Shown here one piece after another: positions 26,758 to 35,981 of a DNA stretch of 64,000 bases. Below the pieces are notes generated by a model, which was given only the letters and a program-made list of their open reading frames with translations, had not been told where the DNA came from and made no database searches. Where the stretch lies: contig JBDSXW010000059.1 of the NCBI GenBank assembly GCA_039925965.1, forward strand, positions 62,001-126,000. Direction: 5' to 3'. The position numbers and the translations under genes were made by a program. Every line of letters starts with the position of its first letter. Within the stretch, counting starts at the first letter, position 1. The DNA is from JAZKFT01 sp039925965. GTDB lineage: Bacteria > Bacteroidota > Bacteroidia > Chitinophagales > Chitinophagaceae.

Positions 26758-29700
26758 TTACGGATTCTTAAGCACGGGATCTTTGCTCCCACTGCTACCA
26801 ATTCCACGTCTTTTTATTTTTGCAGTACCCATCTCTTCATGCCTGCCAAAAAGCTTTTCTACATCCTGGCGAAAACTGAAAGAGGCGCCTGCCCGGTTTT
26901 GGCGGGTACCTAGTTGCAGGTTGTCTTTTTTAAATATGATAAAACGAAGTTTCCGGTTAGCGCTCAAAATAAATTCCAGGCTGATATCCGGCAGGAACAA
27001 GAATGAATTGACAGCGCTGCTCCGCACACTGAAATCAAAATCGCTACCTACATTTACAATGATGCGGTTATTGGCAAAACTCTTTCCGATCTTAAATTTT
27101 ACATTGGTGCGGTCGTATCCCGAGGCATTTACATTACCACTGTTAAGATCGGTACTGTTGTAAACGGATGTGCTGAAATCTACCTGCAAACTCCGGTCGC
27201 CTGTGATTTGGTAGAGCACGTTACTGATGATTTTACCCATTTCTCTGGACACCAGTTCCGACAAAGTGTTTACCGCCAGTTCAGTACCAGGGTTTCGGTT
27301 GGCACGCCCTTCGCCATAAGGTGCGAATTGGTTAAATACAATCAGGTAAGTAACCTGTTTCAACAGTTCACTTTTATCCTGGCTGTTGTTAATGCCGTCA
27401 ATGATAAAATTGGCTGACGGATCATTTTTAATGCTGCTCCCCTGCGGCAACTCTATTTTGAAGGTGATGCCTGGCTTGGTCAGCTTTCCCCGCAGCGAAG
27501 CGATCACGTTTATTGGCCCCTTGAAATTATTGCTGGCCGCTCCGAGGCTTAACCGGTTATCACTTCCATTTAAATCGCTGAAGCGAACGTCTTTTGTTTC
27601 GTACACCGCGTCAATATTCATAATGCCATCCATTGGGTCGCCACCACCCCATTCAATATAATTGGTACCGTCGCCTTTTAGATCAAAACCCTTTCGAATG
27701 AATGACTGAAAACTGTAATTATAGTCTCCTCTTTCAATATCATAACGGCCTTTCATGGTCATGCCGTACTTATCATTCACAATAAAAAGTCTTCCGCTGC
27801 CCCATGCCTTGATCACATCGCCGCTAGCGGCATCCAGCACCACGTCTATCTGTGCTTTGTTATTGGCTGTCAGGTCCACTTCTATATGCAGGTTGTCTTC
27901 CAAACCCGCAGGTGTCTCCTGGGCCCGGCCATATTGTTTAAATATGATATAATCAGCTTGGCCACTTTCGCGGCTGGTAGTGCTGGTAATTGAAATATGC
28001 GAACTGTCCGTGGGCTCCGCCGCTATTTTCATCACCAGGTTGTTCACAGGGCCGGTCATTTCAAAAGAGCCCCTGCCAACCGCATTGCCGTAAAAATTCT
28101 GATTGTCTTTAAACCGCGTATTGATCAGTTCCATCTGGCTGCTGCTCACTTTCAGGTTAAACCGCATATCCTGAAAAAAATGATGGTTAAATCCGCCTTC
28201 CAGTGTGCCTCCGTTGTTAAAGCGGTCGCGAAGTTTCATTTTGCCAAACCCCATATAGCCTTCCCTCATGACAATTGAACCGGTGTCAATAAAATAGGTA
28301 ACCTTGGTAAAACCGACCTTTATTCTGGCACTATCCAAGTGGATATCTCCGACAAATTCCGGGGCATCTAATTTGCCCTTTACCAATAACTGGCCGCTGG
28401 CGTACCCGTCAATATCGTCGAAAATGGTGTTGAGGTAATGGTTCAGAATATTGATACGGGTATGATTAAAAACGATGGGGGCGTTTATCTTACCACCTGT
28501 GCTGTCGCTTAAATCAATGTCGATATTGCCGTCAAAATTATATTGTTTGCCGGGCGATACAATATGGAACTTCCCTTTGTTTACTGAAGTATAGTAGTTG
28601 CCACTGGCACGGATGTCGCCAATGGAATCACCGTCGAGCCGGAATTCGCTGATTTGGAGGGTATCCACGCTTATATGCGGTGCCCCCCTGGGGTCGGTGA
28701 TGGTGAATCTTCCCGTCGCCATCCCCTCCAGCCGGGGGTTCTTTAGTACATAGGGTAGCAGGTCGCCGATATTTAATTTTTTGGTGGTGATATGGATGTC
28801 GTTCGTAGTCCCCTCAGTACTTGGAAGGGTGAAAATCGATATTTCCTGCTCCTCCTGTTTCAGCAACAAATTATTTATTACTACGGTTTTATTGTTCTTC
28901 AAAATGGCTTCTCCATCCTGGTTGATCGTCCATTTTTTATTATTTATGATTATGGTACTGGGATTAAAAGTGAGTTTCTGCCCATCTTCCTGGGTCGTAA
29001 TCAGGGCGTCTATCTGTGCATCGCCCAGCTGGCCATCGCTGCTGGTAGTTACCTGTACATGGCTGCTATCATTCTGGGTGCTTACGTTGAGTTTGGCATT
29101 GTAAAAAGAAAGGCTATCGCTAAATCGGAACGCATCCACAGTACCCAGTAAGTTGAGACGGGTGAGGGTCCCATTGCCCTGTAACATCGCATTGTCCATC
29201 CGGAAACTGCCATACTTGAAATACGGAACGGTCGCATTCAGCATCAATTCATTGTCATTAGTATTGATAGTGCCGGTGATGCTGGAATTGCTAAGACCTT
29301 CAAGTTTTTGGTCGAATAATTTTAGAAAAGCTTCAATTTCTTTGGTGTTTACGGCAAATACAAAATCCTGGTCTTTCACCACCCGCCCTGGTTTAGCGAA
29401 GATACCGGGGTAGTAGTTACTCAGAAAATACTGGAAGCTGTTCGGCAGGTCGGCGATGTTGAATTTGCCTACAATACTGGCATCGGCTTCGTTAGTTTCC
29501 AGTTCCAACTCCTTTTTGCCCGCTGCATTGATGAACGAATAGATATTGAGCGAATCCATCCTGAACGGCATATCACCATTTGTGAGATGGGCGTCCCTTA
29601 GTTTGGCATACCCAAAAAAGTCGTCAATGTTTTTACCGGTAAAGTTGACATCGAAATTACCACTGAATTTTAAGTCATTGGTGGTAAAATGAAGTGGTTT

Positions 29701-31647
29701 GAAATTGGCCTTACTGAGATAACCATCGGCTATATAAGTGCGTTTTTTTTCCTTCAGGTCTAGCTTCACATTAAAAGCACCCTCCAGGTTGGGATCGTTC
29801 ATTTTTAGCTCCGCGTTGAGCAGACTCCCGGTGAGGGCACCATTGGCTTCAATATTGGTGTACGTATACTTGTTGTATTCAGCAGATTGTAGCTTGCCAT
29901 CAAACTTTACTTTTACGGTATTGGCGTCAAATCCTTTGCCCGTAACAGTTCCGTCAAAATTTACTTTACCCAGGTCTGGTATCCCCAATAGTTTGCCTAG
30001 GTTCAGGTCATGCGTTGTCAGTTTTCCATCGTACAAATCCTTGCCCTTACCCAGTTTCATTTTCAGGTTGGTACTTAAAAATCCGACATTGGTTGCAAGG
30101 TCGCCGTTGAGCAAAAAATCGTCAGCAAAGCCCTTGAACGATCCCTTAAACCTGGCGGTCGATAGCCCCTGTTTTAGGCCGTTATCAAAACTGGCCAGGT
30201 CGGGTACCCAGGCAGCGATATCATTAAATTGTAATGTGCTTCCGGGTGTGGTAAAATCGATCAGCAAATGGTTCGCATCCGGCAACCCTGTAAGCCGGAG
30301 GCTCCCAAATACATTGCTGCCATTGGTCTGCAGGTGAAAATCTTTCGCATAAATATCACTGAGTGTGCCACTTACATAACCGCTGATTACGGCCTTTTGC
30401 TTTTTCGACCGGAGATCGGGGGCAAAGAAAGCCAGGTCGTTGGTGCTGATAACTGTGTTTTTAAAATCTCCCGTTAGGCGTACCTTATTTTCAAAATCAT
30501 CGAAATCATCCATGCTGCCAAACTGCAAAGAAAAATAATCCGTCAGCAAGCTTTCATTCAATTGCAGGATCAGCTTCTTAAATTCCATCAGTTGCGGATG
30601 AAACGTAAAATCTGCCTGCAGTTTTTTGATTTCGAGTCCTTCCCGTAGGTGTGCACTGACCGCCAGTTTTGCAGAAAGGGTATCATGATTCCATACCAGG
30701 TCGGTGAAAGTGCCGCTGAGGTTTTGTATGGCGATATCGTTGCTGTTGAACACTCCCGGCACGGATGCGGTTGCTGAACGGCTTTTTAGTTCCAGGAAAC
30801 CATCGTCTATTTTCAGCACGCCAATATGCAGTTGCAGGTTACCAGGGTTTTCCGGGAACCCTCCGCCAGGGGGTAAAGCATTTATCCGTTTTCGATATGC
30901 AATGGAGTCCTGGTAACTCCATAAACCTTTGTAACCGAATTCTGCATACACCGGTTTTGTCAGGGTCAGTACCGGGATATTGAAAATATTGTTACTAAGG
31001 TCGGTTTTATCGGCTCTGAATTCCATAGCACCGAGGGCAAGCCTCGTTGTTTTGCCATGGTATTTATCCCGCTGCTCAAACACTACATTTTCCAGGTCGA
31101 TGGCCTTTAAATGCAACGACAAGCCTTTGGAACTGGTATCTGCAATGGCTATCGGGTCTTTAGGCTGCGCTTTTCCGCCTGCAAAATAATCGGCGATGAA
31201 TTGGTAATTCCAAATGCTATCAGTAGTTCGTTCCAGGTAAATCACCGCATCGGTAAGGCCCAGGTATTTAATATCGGCGCTGTCTTTTAAAAAGAACCAG
31301 TCTGAAATATTCAGTTGCATTTTGCCGGCACTCAGCAGCGTATCTTTTTGCCGGTCTTCAATATAGATCCCTTCAAGATTTATCCTGTTCAGAAGCGTAA
31401 AGCTCACGTTGCGTACTTCCACCTTTGTTTTTAATTCTTTGCTTAGGTAATTAGCAGCGTAGCCAGCCAGCCAGTTTTGCACTGGCGGCAGCTGAATCAG
31501 TATCCAGAGAACTACCAGCAGTAGTAGCAGACCAACAAAAAATCTTTTTAATATTTTCCAGAATCGGTTCAGCGGGAATGGTTTAGGTGTAAAAATAGCG
31601 GATGGGTTCCGGTTCACAAATTCAATGCCAAAGCACGGGAGGCACAA
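26758..31647 (-). CDS. TamB-like translocation/assembly protein (DUF490, AsmA-type)
   Basis: A giant envelope protein of about 1,600 residues. One membrane anchor (ILKRFFVGLLLLLVVLWILI, near residues 32-51) precedes a very long beta-rich periplasmic region, and the C-terminal DUF490/TamB domain covers roughly the last 450 residues (with FIIDGINNSQDKSELLKQVT and MGKIISNVLYQITGDRSLQ). TamB-type proteins bridge inner and outer membranes and aid outer-membrane protein insertion or phospholipid transport. There is no ATG near the start: the open frame begins at a TTG (31647); GTG (31617) and CTG (31572) are alternatives. A promoter-like element at 31590-31620 overlaps the first candidates, so the true start may be the CTG. 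No tamA/BamA homolog is adjacent. Confidence 0.9.
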   Translation of the reverse strand: MCLPCFGIEFVNRNPSAIFTPKPFPLNRFWKILKRFFVGLLLLLVVLWILIQLPPVQNWLAGYAANYLSKELKTKVEVRNVSFTLLNRINLEGIYIEDRQKDTLLSAGKMQLNISDWFFLKDSADIKYLGLTDAVIYLERTTDSIWNYQFIADYFAGGKAQPKDPIAIADTSSKGLSLHLKAIDLENVVFEQRDKYHGKTTRLALGAMEFRADKTDLSNNIFNIPVLTLTKPVYAEFGYKGLWSYQDSIAYRKRINALPPGGGFPENPGNLQLHIGVLKIDDGFLELKSRSATASVPGVFNSNDIAIQNLSGTFTDLVWNHDTLSAKLAVSAHLREGLEIKKLQADFTFHPQLMEFKKLILQLNESLLTDYFSLQFGSMDDFDDFENKVRLTGDFKNTVISTNDLAFFAPDLRSKKQKAVISGYVSGTLSDIYAKDFHLQTNGSNVFGSLRLTGLPDANHLLIDFTTPGSTLQFNDIAAWVPDLASFDNGLKQGLSTARFKGSFKGFADDFLLNGDLATNVGFLSTNLKMKLGKGKDLYDGKLTTHDLNLGKLLGIPDLGKVNFDGTVTGKGFDANTVKVKFDGKLQSAEYNKYTYTNIEANGALTGSLLNAELKMNDPNLEGAFNVKLDLKEKKRTYIADGYLSKANFKPLHFTTNDLKFSGNFDVNFTGKNIDDFFGYAKLRDAHLTNGDMPFRMDSLNIYSFINAAGKKELELETNEADASIVGKFNIADLPNSFQYFLSNYYPGIFAKPGRVVKDQDFVFAVNTKEIEAFLKLFDQKLEGLSNSSITGTINTNDNELMLNATVPYFKYGSFRMDNAMLQGNGTLTRLNLLGTVDAFRFSDSLSFYNAKLNVSTQNDSSHVQVTTSSDGQLGDAQIDALITTQEDGQKLTFNPSTIIINNKKWTINQDGEAILKNNKTVVINNLLLKQEEQEISIFTLPSTEGTTNDIHITTKKLNIGDLLPYVLKNPRLEGMATGRFTITDPRGAPHISVDTLQISEFRLDGDSIGDIRASGNYYTSVNKGKFHIVSPGKQYNFDGNIDIDLSDSTGGKINAPIVFNHTRINILNHYLNTIFDDIDGYASGQLLVKGKLDAPEFVGDIHLDSARIKVGFTKVTYFIDTGSIVMREGYMGFGKMKLRDRFNNGGTLEGGFNHHFFQDMRFNLKVSSSQMELINTRFKDNQNFYGNAVGRGSFEMTGPVNNLVMKIAAEPTDSSHISITSTTSRESGQADYIIFKQYGRAQETPAGLEDNLHIEVDLTANNKAQIDVVLDAASGDVIKAWGSGRLFIVNDKYGMTMKGRYDIERGDYNYSFQSFIRKGFDLKGDGTNYIEWGGGDPMDGIMNIDAVYETKDVRFSDLNGSDNRLSLGAASNNFKGPINVIASLRGKLTKPGITFKIELPQGSSIKNDPSANFIIDGINNSQDKSELLKQVTYLIVFNQFAPYGEGRANRNPGTELAVNTLSELVSREMGKIISNVLYQITGDRSLQVDFSTSVYNSTDLNSGNVNASGYDRTNVKFKIGKSFANNRIIVNVGSDFDFSVRSSAVNSFLFLPDISLEFILSANRKLRFIIFKKDNLQLGTRQNRAGASFSFRQDVEKLFGRHEEMGTAKIKRRGIGSSGSKDPVLKNP
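31590..31620 (-). promoter_or_regulatory. Promoter-like element of the TamB-like gene
   Basis: On the minus strand TTTG (31617-31620) and TATTTTTA (31590-31597, one mismatch to TAnnTTTG) are separated by exactly 19 bases, the usual Bacteroidota spacing. It implies a transcript start near 31585 and a start codon downstream of the first TTG/GTG candidates. Confidence 0.45.
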
Positions 31648-31699
31648 ATGACTGTTTTAACCATTCGTTGCGGTTTATTAAGCGGTTCTCCGTTTTTGG

Positions 31700-31772
31700 G
31701 TAAGTAGGCCAATTGGTCAATAGGTGAATAGGACATTTAGATCGATGACTTATTGACCAATGACCTGATGGG
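31700..31772. repeat. Fold-back word repeat (GGTCAATAG family)
   Basis: Left ATTGGTCAATAGGTGAATAGG, right CTTATTGACCAATGACC in inverted orientation, sharing a 14-base match with one mismatch. It sits in the divergent gap between the TamB-like and phosphosulfolactate synthase-like genes. Confidence 0.8.
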
Positions 31773-31873
31773 GGTTGGTGTTTTTGCCACCTGTGGAGCA
31801 TTTACCAATCGTCCGTTTATTAGCGTATTTCATTTCATGATTTTAATCAGGGTCCAAGCAAAAGGCTAAACCT

Positions 31874-31881
31874 TATATTTG
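31874..31881 (+). promoter_or_regulatory. Candidate -7 element
   Basis: TATATTTG, a full TAnnTTTG match, 25 bases before the ATG of the phosphosulfolactate synthase-like gene; no clear -33 box. Confidence 0.5.
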
Positions 31882-31906
31882 CCGCTGCTAAATTTAAAAA
31901 AGAGTG

Positions 31907-32677
31907 ATGAATTTTAATTTAAGTCAAATGCCCGAGCGCACCGTAAAGCCACGCAAGCATGGCATTACCATGGTAATGGACAAAGGGTTAAGTGTTGAAG
32001 AGGCAAAAAATTTTATGAGTGGCACCCACCCGCATGTGGATGTGGTAAAGCTAGGTTTTGGCACCAGCTATGTAACACCAAATCTTCGCGAAAAGATAGA
32101 AGTTTACCAGCGCTATAATATCCCGGTATATTTTGGTGGTACGCTGTTTGAAGCGTTTTTGATACGGAACCAATTTAATGATTATGTCGCAACCTGTAAA
32201 GATTTTGGCATTACCTGGATGGAAGTAAGCGACGGATCCATCACGATCCCACACGCTGAAAAGTGTGGTTATGTGGAAAAATTGACGAAATACGGGACTG
32301 TATTAAGTGAAGTGGGCAGCAAAGATGCCGCACATATTATACCGCCTTACAAATGGATTGAGCTGATGCGGGCCGAATTGAATGCCGGCGCCACCTATGT
32401 GATCGCGGAAGCCCGTGAAGCCGGTAACGTTGGTATCTACCGTGGCAGTGGTGAAGTGCGAGAGGGTCTTGTGCAGGAAATATTGACCCAGATACCTGAA
32501 GAGAAAATTCTATGGGAAGCGCCCCAAAAGGCGCAACAGTTGTACTTCCTGGAGCTAATCGGCTGCAATGTAAACCTGGGAAATATCGCACCCAACGAAA
32601 TGATCGCCCTGGAAGCCATGCGCGTAGGGTTGCGCGGCGATACTTTTGAACTATACTTGGAAAAGGATAAGGCTTAA
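31907..32677 (+). CDS. Phosphosulfolactate synthase-like protein (ComA family)
   Basis: A 256-residue TIM-barrel protein of the family that, in methanogens, adds sulfite to phosphoenolpyruvate to give phosphosulfolactate for coenzyme M. Core segments are KPRKHGITMVMDKG, HVDVVKLGFGTSYVTP, PVYFGGTLFEAF, WMEVSDGSITIP, VIAEAREAGNVGIY and ELIGCNVNLGNIAPNEMIALEA, all typical of the family. Bacteroidota do not make coenzyme M; many make sulfonolipids from cysteate, so a sulfonate-forming role is an attractive inference but unproven. The ATG at 31907 is preferred to the overlapping GTG three bases earlier. It is followed by aroE on the same strand. Confidence 0.9.
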   Translation: MNFNLSQMPERTVKPRKHGITMVMDKGLSVEEAKNFMSGTHPHVDVVKLGFGTSYVTPNLREKIEVYQRYNIPVYFGGTLFEAFLIRNQFNDYVATCKDFGITWMEVSDGSITIPHAEKCGYVEKLTKYGTVLSEVGSKDAAHIIPPYKWIELMRAELNAGATYVIAEAREAGNVGIYRGSGEVREGLVQEILTQIPEEKILWEAPQKAQQLYFLELIGCNVNLGNIAPNEMIALEAMRVGLRGDTFELYLEKDKA

Positions 32678-32679
32678 GA

Positions 32680-32786
32680 TCAGGTAGCAAGGTCCAAGTC
32701 TCAAGGTTCAAGTTTTTGGAGATGATGGTCCTGATATTTGATACCTGCATCTTGGTACCTGACACGAACCTTGGACCTTGAATTGT
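32680..32786. repeat. Fold-back word repeat (CAAGGTTCAAGG family)
   Basis: Left block CAAGGTCCAAGTCTCAAGG, right block with inverted AACCTTGGACCTTGAATTG. AAGGTCCAAG at 32689-32698 is matched exactly in reverse complement at 32770-32779. The right block ends at the aroE start codon, filling the whole gap. Confidence 0.8.
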
Positions 32787-32789
32787 ACT

Positions 32790-33530
32790 ATGGAAAATGT
32801 AGACAAACTATATGGCCTCATCGGGTTCCCGCTTACCCACTCGTTTTCAAAAAAATACTTTACGGACAAATTCCGCGAAGAAGGTATTACCGACACCAGG
32901 TATGAACTTTTCTCCTTAAAAGATATTGAAGAATTACCTGCGCTGCTGCAAGCCCATCCTAACCTTCGTGGGTTGAATGTAACCATACCTTATAAACAGC
33001 AGGTGCTGGTGTACCTGGATGATGTTTCGGCCCTCCCGCTACTTGCCTGCAATTGTATCACCATCGAAGGCGGCAAGCTCAAAGGTTATAATACAGATAT
33101 CGCTGGTTTTGAACAGTCTTTTGCGGAGAAGCTACTGCCGCACCAAACTAAGGCCCTCGTGTTGGGTACCGGCGGAGCCGCCGCCGCAGTGCAGTATGTG
33201 TTACAAAAATTACATATCGATTTTAAATCGGTAAGCAGAGGCAATGGTGCCCATCTTAATTACGGGCAATTGGATGAAGCGGTGATGGCGGAACATTTTA
33301 TTGTAATTAATACAACCCCATTGGGCACCTATCCCAATATTGATGACTGTGCCGATATTCCCTATCACCTCCTGACCCCTGCGCATTATTGTTACGACCT
33401 GGTGTATAACCCGCCAATGAGTTTATTTTTGCAAAAATCGCTGGAGCAAGGCGCTTCCATTAAGAATGGCTCCGACATGCTCAAGATACAGGCAGATGTA
33501 AGCTGGGATATTTGGAATGGATCAGTTTAA
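32790..33530 (+). CDS. aroE: Shikimate dehydrogenase
   Basis: Reduces 3-dehydroshikimate to shikimate with NADPH in aromatic amino acid synthesis. It has 246 residues, slightly short as is common in Bacteroidota. The substrate-binding N-terminal domain has YGLIGFPLTHSFS and LNVTIPYKQQV with the catalytic Lys. The nucleotide-binding motif is VLGTGGAAAAVQ. It ends with a typical GSDMLKIQ segment, in which the conserved Gln is visible. The ATG at 32790 is chosen over an in-frame TTG twelve bases upstream that lies in the repeat. No other shikimate pathway gene lies in the window. Confidence 0.95.
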   Translation: MENVDKLYGLIGFPLTHSFSKKYFTDKFREEGITDTRYELFSLKDIEELPALLQAHPNLRGLNVTIPYKQQVLVYLDDVSALPLLACNCITIEGGKLKGYNTDIAGFEQSFAEKLLPHQTKALVLGTGGAAAAVQYVLQKLHIDFKSVSRGNGAHLNYGQLDEAVMAEHFIVINTTPLGTYPNIDDCADIPYHLLTPAHYCYDLVYNPPMSLFLQKSLEQGASIKNGSDMLKIQADVSWDIWNGSV

Positions 33531-33609
33531 TCCTTGGTAGGTTACGAAATCCGGGTGAATGTTCAGTGGGGCAATCGTTATTCTCATACATTTAAATTTG
33601 CCTATAAAC

Positions 33610-34182
33610 ATGCAAAAAACATACTTTGAAGAGATGGTGTTTGAGCATCGGGATTTCACTGCAAACACATTGGCCGCAGGCGAATACGAAAAGTGCAAAT
33701 TTATACAATGTGATTTTTCCAATACCATCCTCTCCGGAACAGATTTTTCTGACTGTTTTTTCGAGAGCTGCAATCTCAGCTCGGCTACATTTTCCAACAC
33801 TGCTTTTAAGGGTATTCAGTTTAAAGACTGCAAATTGTTAGGATTGCATTTTGAACATTGTAACCAGTTTATTTTTAATGTAGGTTTTGAAAATAGCAAC
33901 CTGCAACTCTGTTCTTTTTATAAATTGAAGCTCAAGAAAACCAAGTTTTCCAACAGCCTGCTGCTTGAAGTGGATTTTACTGAAACTGATCTGACCAGTG
34001 CTGTTTTTGATGATTGCGATCTGGCCGGCACTACCTTTTACAATTCCATCCTGGAAAAGACAGACTTCCGCACTGCGTGCAATTACACAATCGACCCAGA
34101 CAGGAATAAGATCAAAAAAGCAAAATTTTCACGGGACGGAATTGCCGGCCTCCTAAGTAAATATGATATTGACTTATCGTAA
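33610..34182 (+). CDS. Pentapeptide repeat protein
   Basis: A 190-residue right-handed quadrilateral beta-helix. From residue 8 to about 165 it follows the A(D/N)LXX five-residue period, here with many Cys and Phe: YEKCKFIQCDFSNTILSGTD, then FSDCFFESCNLSSATFSNTA, and so on. It is similar in kind to the McbG/Qnr group, in which some members mimic DNA and protect gyrase, but most have no known role. The ATG giving MQKTYFEEMVF is preferred because earlier codons read as untypical hydrophobic sequence. A short charged tail with KYDIDLS follows the helix. Confidence 0.9.
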   Translation: MQKTYFEEMVFEHRDFTANTLAAGEYEKCKFIQCDFSNTILSGTDFSDCFFESCNLSSATFSNTAFKGIQFKDCKLLGLHFEHCNQFIFNVGFENSNLQLCSFYKLKLKKTKFSNSLLLEVDFTETDLTSAVFDDCDLAGTTFYNSILEKTDFRTACNYTIDPDRNKIKKAKFSRDGIAGLLSKYDIDLS

Positions 34183-34185
34183 AAA

Positions 34186-34222
34186 CGGTCGGCTTCTTTT
34201 TTTATGATCACGACCGGTTATT
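34186..34222. terminator. Weak hairpin between convergent genes
   Basis: CGGTCG and CGACCG form a 6-bp stem around a long T-rich loop, with A/T-rich flanks (AAAAA before, GTTATTTT after). It overlaps the last codons of the thioesterase gene. It may terminate one or both genes, but the loop is long. Confidence 0.3.
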
Positions 34223-34654
34223 TTCACCATGAATCCGCAGCAAGGCTTTAATCGGTATTGCAACTTTTTTTTTAAGCGAATAATCATAGCAAATCATGCC
34301 TGTTTTGGCTTTGCCCACTACCACTTCGGTTTCGAACTTTACAACGGTCATTTTATAAAAAATGTCAAAGCCCAGTTTGTCAAAGCCAGCTGCCGTTACC
34401 TGGACCATGACGGTGTCGCCGTAGATGATCTCCTGCTTAAACTCGATAGCCGCGTATGCCATAATTAACCCCACGCCCTCAAATTGCAATTCGGTATAAC
34501 CAAACTGGCCAAAAAACTGCATACGGGCTTCATGCATCAGCGACATAAAAGTGTCGTTGCCTACATGGTTACCATAGTTGATGTCGGTAATGCGTACCGG
34601 GATATTTGTGGAAAATGAAAAGGCTTCGGGTAATGCAATTTTGATTCGTTCCAT
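34208..34654 (-). CDS. Acyl-CoA thioesterase-like hotdog protein
   Basis: A 148-residue single-hotdog protein of the 4-hydroxybenzoyl-CoA thioesterase type. The family opening VRITDINYGNHVGNDTFMSL has the DxxxxxHVxN-like pattern in which an Asp often acts in catalysis. Next come EARMQFFGQFGYTE and AAIEFKQEIIYGDTVMVQV, the usual hotdog strands. The substrate is unknown; it is a cytoplasmic enzyme that hydrolyses acyl-CoA. It begins 24 bases after the anti-sigma gene ends and is likely the last gene of the rdgB-sigma-anti-sigma operon. Confidence 0.88.
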   Translation of the reverse strand: MERIKIALPEAFSFSTNIPVRITDINYGNHVGNDTFMSLMHEARMQFFGQFGYTELQFEGVGLIMAYAAIEFKQEIIYGDTVMVQVTAAGFDKLGFDIFYKMTVVKFETEVVVGKAKTGMICYDYSLKKKVAIPIKALLRIHGENNRS

Positions 34655-34678
34655 CCTGCCAAGGTACGGACGGGAGCA

Positions 34679-35398
34679 TTATTTATTTTCCTGTAGAAAA
34701 TACAAAAGCTCAACCGGGTCGGCAAAATTTACCCTCGAACTGGCGGGTAAGGTTAGCCATCTGAGCAGCTTTTGGTTCCACATTTTTTTCAGCGGCCATT
34801 GCGGCCCCTGCCTATTTTTGGAAGCATTCAGTAATTCGATCAATGGCAGCAGACTTGCCCGTATTGGAACGCTATCACCGTTAATTCCCATGGTGATTAC
34901 ATAGGAGGTTAATGCATCGTTTTCCTCTGCTGCCATGCTGGATTTTAAGATGCCTCCGGTAATCTGCGAATCGGTATGCGAACCTGCTGACCAGCCTACC
35001 ACCGGCATATTGGCTCCGAGGGCATGGGCATTATTGCGCTTAAGTGTGATGCCCACCATTACCACGACACCGCTGATAACTGCTGCCGCAAAGGCACGGA
35101 TCCAAAGACTTCGGCTTTTACCGATGACCGGAACGGCTTCAAGTGACTTGGGTTTGTCTAAGCGGTTTTTGATTTCCTGCCATATAAAAGCAGGTGGTGC
35201 CACCTCCATCTCTGCGAGCAAAGGCCCTGCGGAAAATGTATCGGCTCCCGAAGGGTTTGTCGAATCGGTGGCACTAAGCTCAACCAAAGCAGAATTGTCT
35301 CCGGATTTATCCAGGTGCAACGATATCCGGCTCCAAATGCCGGGCGGCGGTGGAACCTGGTCTGGTAAAAACTGGTATAACGATCCTTTATCCGGCAT
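34679..35398 (-). CDS. Putative anti-sigma factor (single-pass membrane protein)
   Basis: A 239-residue protein with no strong domain signature. One membrane segment (about residues 131-150, IRAFAAAVISGVVVMVGITL) separates a cytoplasmic N-terminal part from a periplasmic C-terminal part. The N-terminal part has a short repeated motif, PPPPGIWSRISLHL and APPAFIWQEIKNRL, two copies of a PPxxIWxxIxxxL pattern seen in Bacteroidota anti-sigma-like proteins. It starts six bases after the sigma factor stop codon, the normal arrangement for an anti-sigma partner. The function is inferred from position and topology. Confidence 0.72.
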   Translation of the reverse strand: MPDKGSLYQFLPDQVPPPPGIWSRISLHLDKSGDNSALVELSATDSTNPSGADTFSAGPLLAEMEVAPPAFIWQEIKNRLDKPKSLEAVPVIGKSRSLWIRAFAAAVISGVVVMVGITLKRNNAHALGANMPVVGWSAGSHTDSQITGGILKSSMAAEENDALTSYVITMGINGDSVPIRASLLPLIELLNASKNRQGPQWPLKKMWNQKLLRWLTLPASSRVNFADPVELLYFLQENK

Positions 35399-35404
35399 GC
35401 AATT

Positions 35405-35956
35405 TTATTTGTTATGGAGATCTATCTTTTTTTGTAAAAACTCTTTTCCCCTTGCCAGTTGCGATTTACTGGTACTCTCTTTAATCCCCATCATGTCTGC
35501 TATTTCTTTATGGCTATAACCCTCTACCAGGTAAAGATTTATGACGGTACGGTACCCGGGCGGAATGGAATTGATGATATTCATCAGGTCCTTCATTGCG
35601 ATGCGGTCGTAACCGGTAAGTGATTTTTCTGCCACCACCACTTCTTCTACGTCGACGTTGGCAGGCCTGTTTTTGCGTCGAAGCTGGTTTAAACAATTAT
35701 AAACAAAAAGTTTTTTAAGCCACCCCTCAAAGGAACCCTCTCCCCTGAAGCTGTGCAAATTCTGAAACGCCCTGATAAATCCTTCCTGTAAAAAATCCTG
35801 AGCGTCGTTGGTATTGCCGCCGCTATAACGCAGACACAGCGCATACATTTTGGGTGCATACCTGTGGTACAATTCTTCCTGCGCCTTCCTGTTTTCCTTT
35901 ACGGCTTCCGCTACCAAGACGGCTTCCGGAAGACTATGGTTGCTTTGGGTTGTCAA
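35405..35956 (-). CDS. ECF RNA polymerase sigma factor
   Basis: A 183-residue sigma-70 family factor of the extracytoplasmic function type. Region 2 (about 30-95) has LYHRYAPKMYALCLRYSGG, the DAQDFLQEGFIRAFQNLHSF core-binding and -10 recognition segment and FEGWLKKLFVYNCLNQLRRK. Region 4 (about 125-178) has LPxGYRTVINLYLVEGYSH-like sequence (here IPPGYRTVINLYLVEGYSH) and KEIADMMGIKESTSKSQLAR, the -35 binding helix-turn-helix. It sits between rdgB and the putative anti-sigma gene with short gaps. There is no SusC/SusD pair nearby, so it is probably an envelope stress-type factor rather than a glycan-utilisation one. Confidence 0.93.
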   Translation of the reverse strand: MTTQSNHSLPEAVLVAEAVKENRKAQEELYHRYAPKMYALCLRYSGGNTNDAQDFLQEGFIRAFQNLHSFRGEGSFEGWLKKLFVYNCLNQLRRKNRPANVDVEEVVVAEKSLTGYDRIAMKDLMNIINSIPPGYRTVINLYLVEGYSHKEIADMMGIKESTSKSQLARGKEFLQKKIDLHNK

Positions 35957-35981
35957 ATTGAAGAAATTAATTTTTTGAGAC

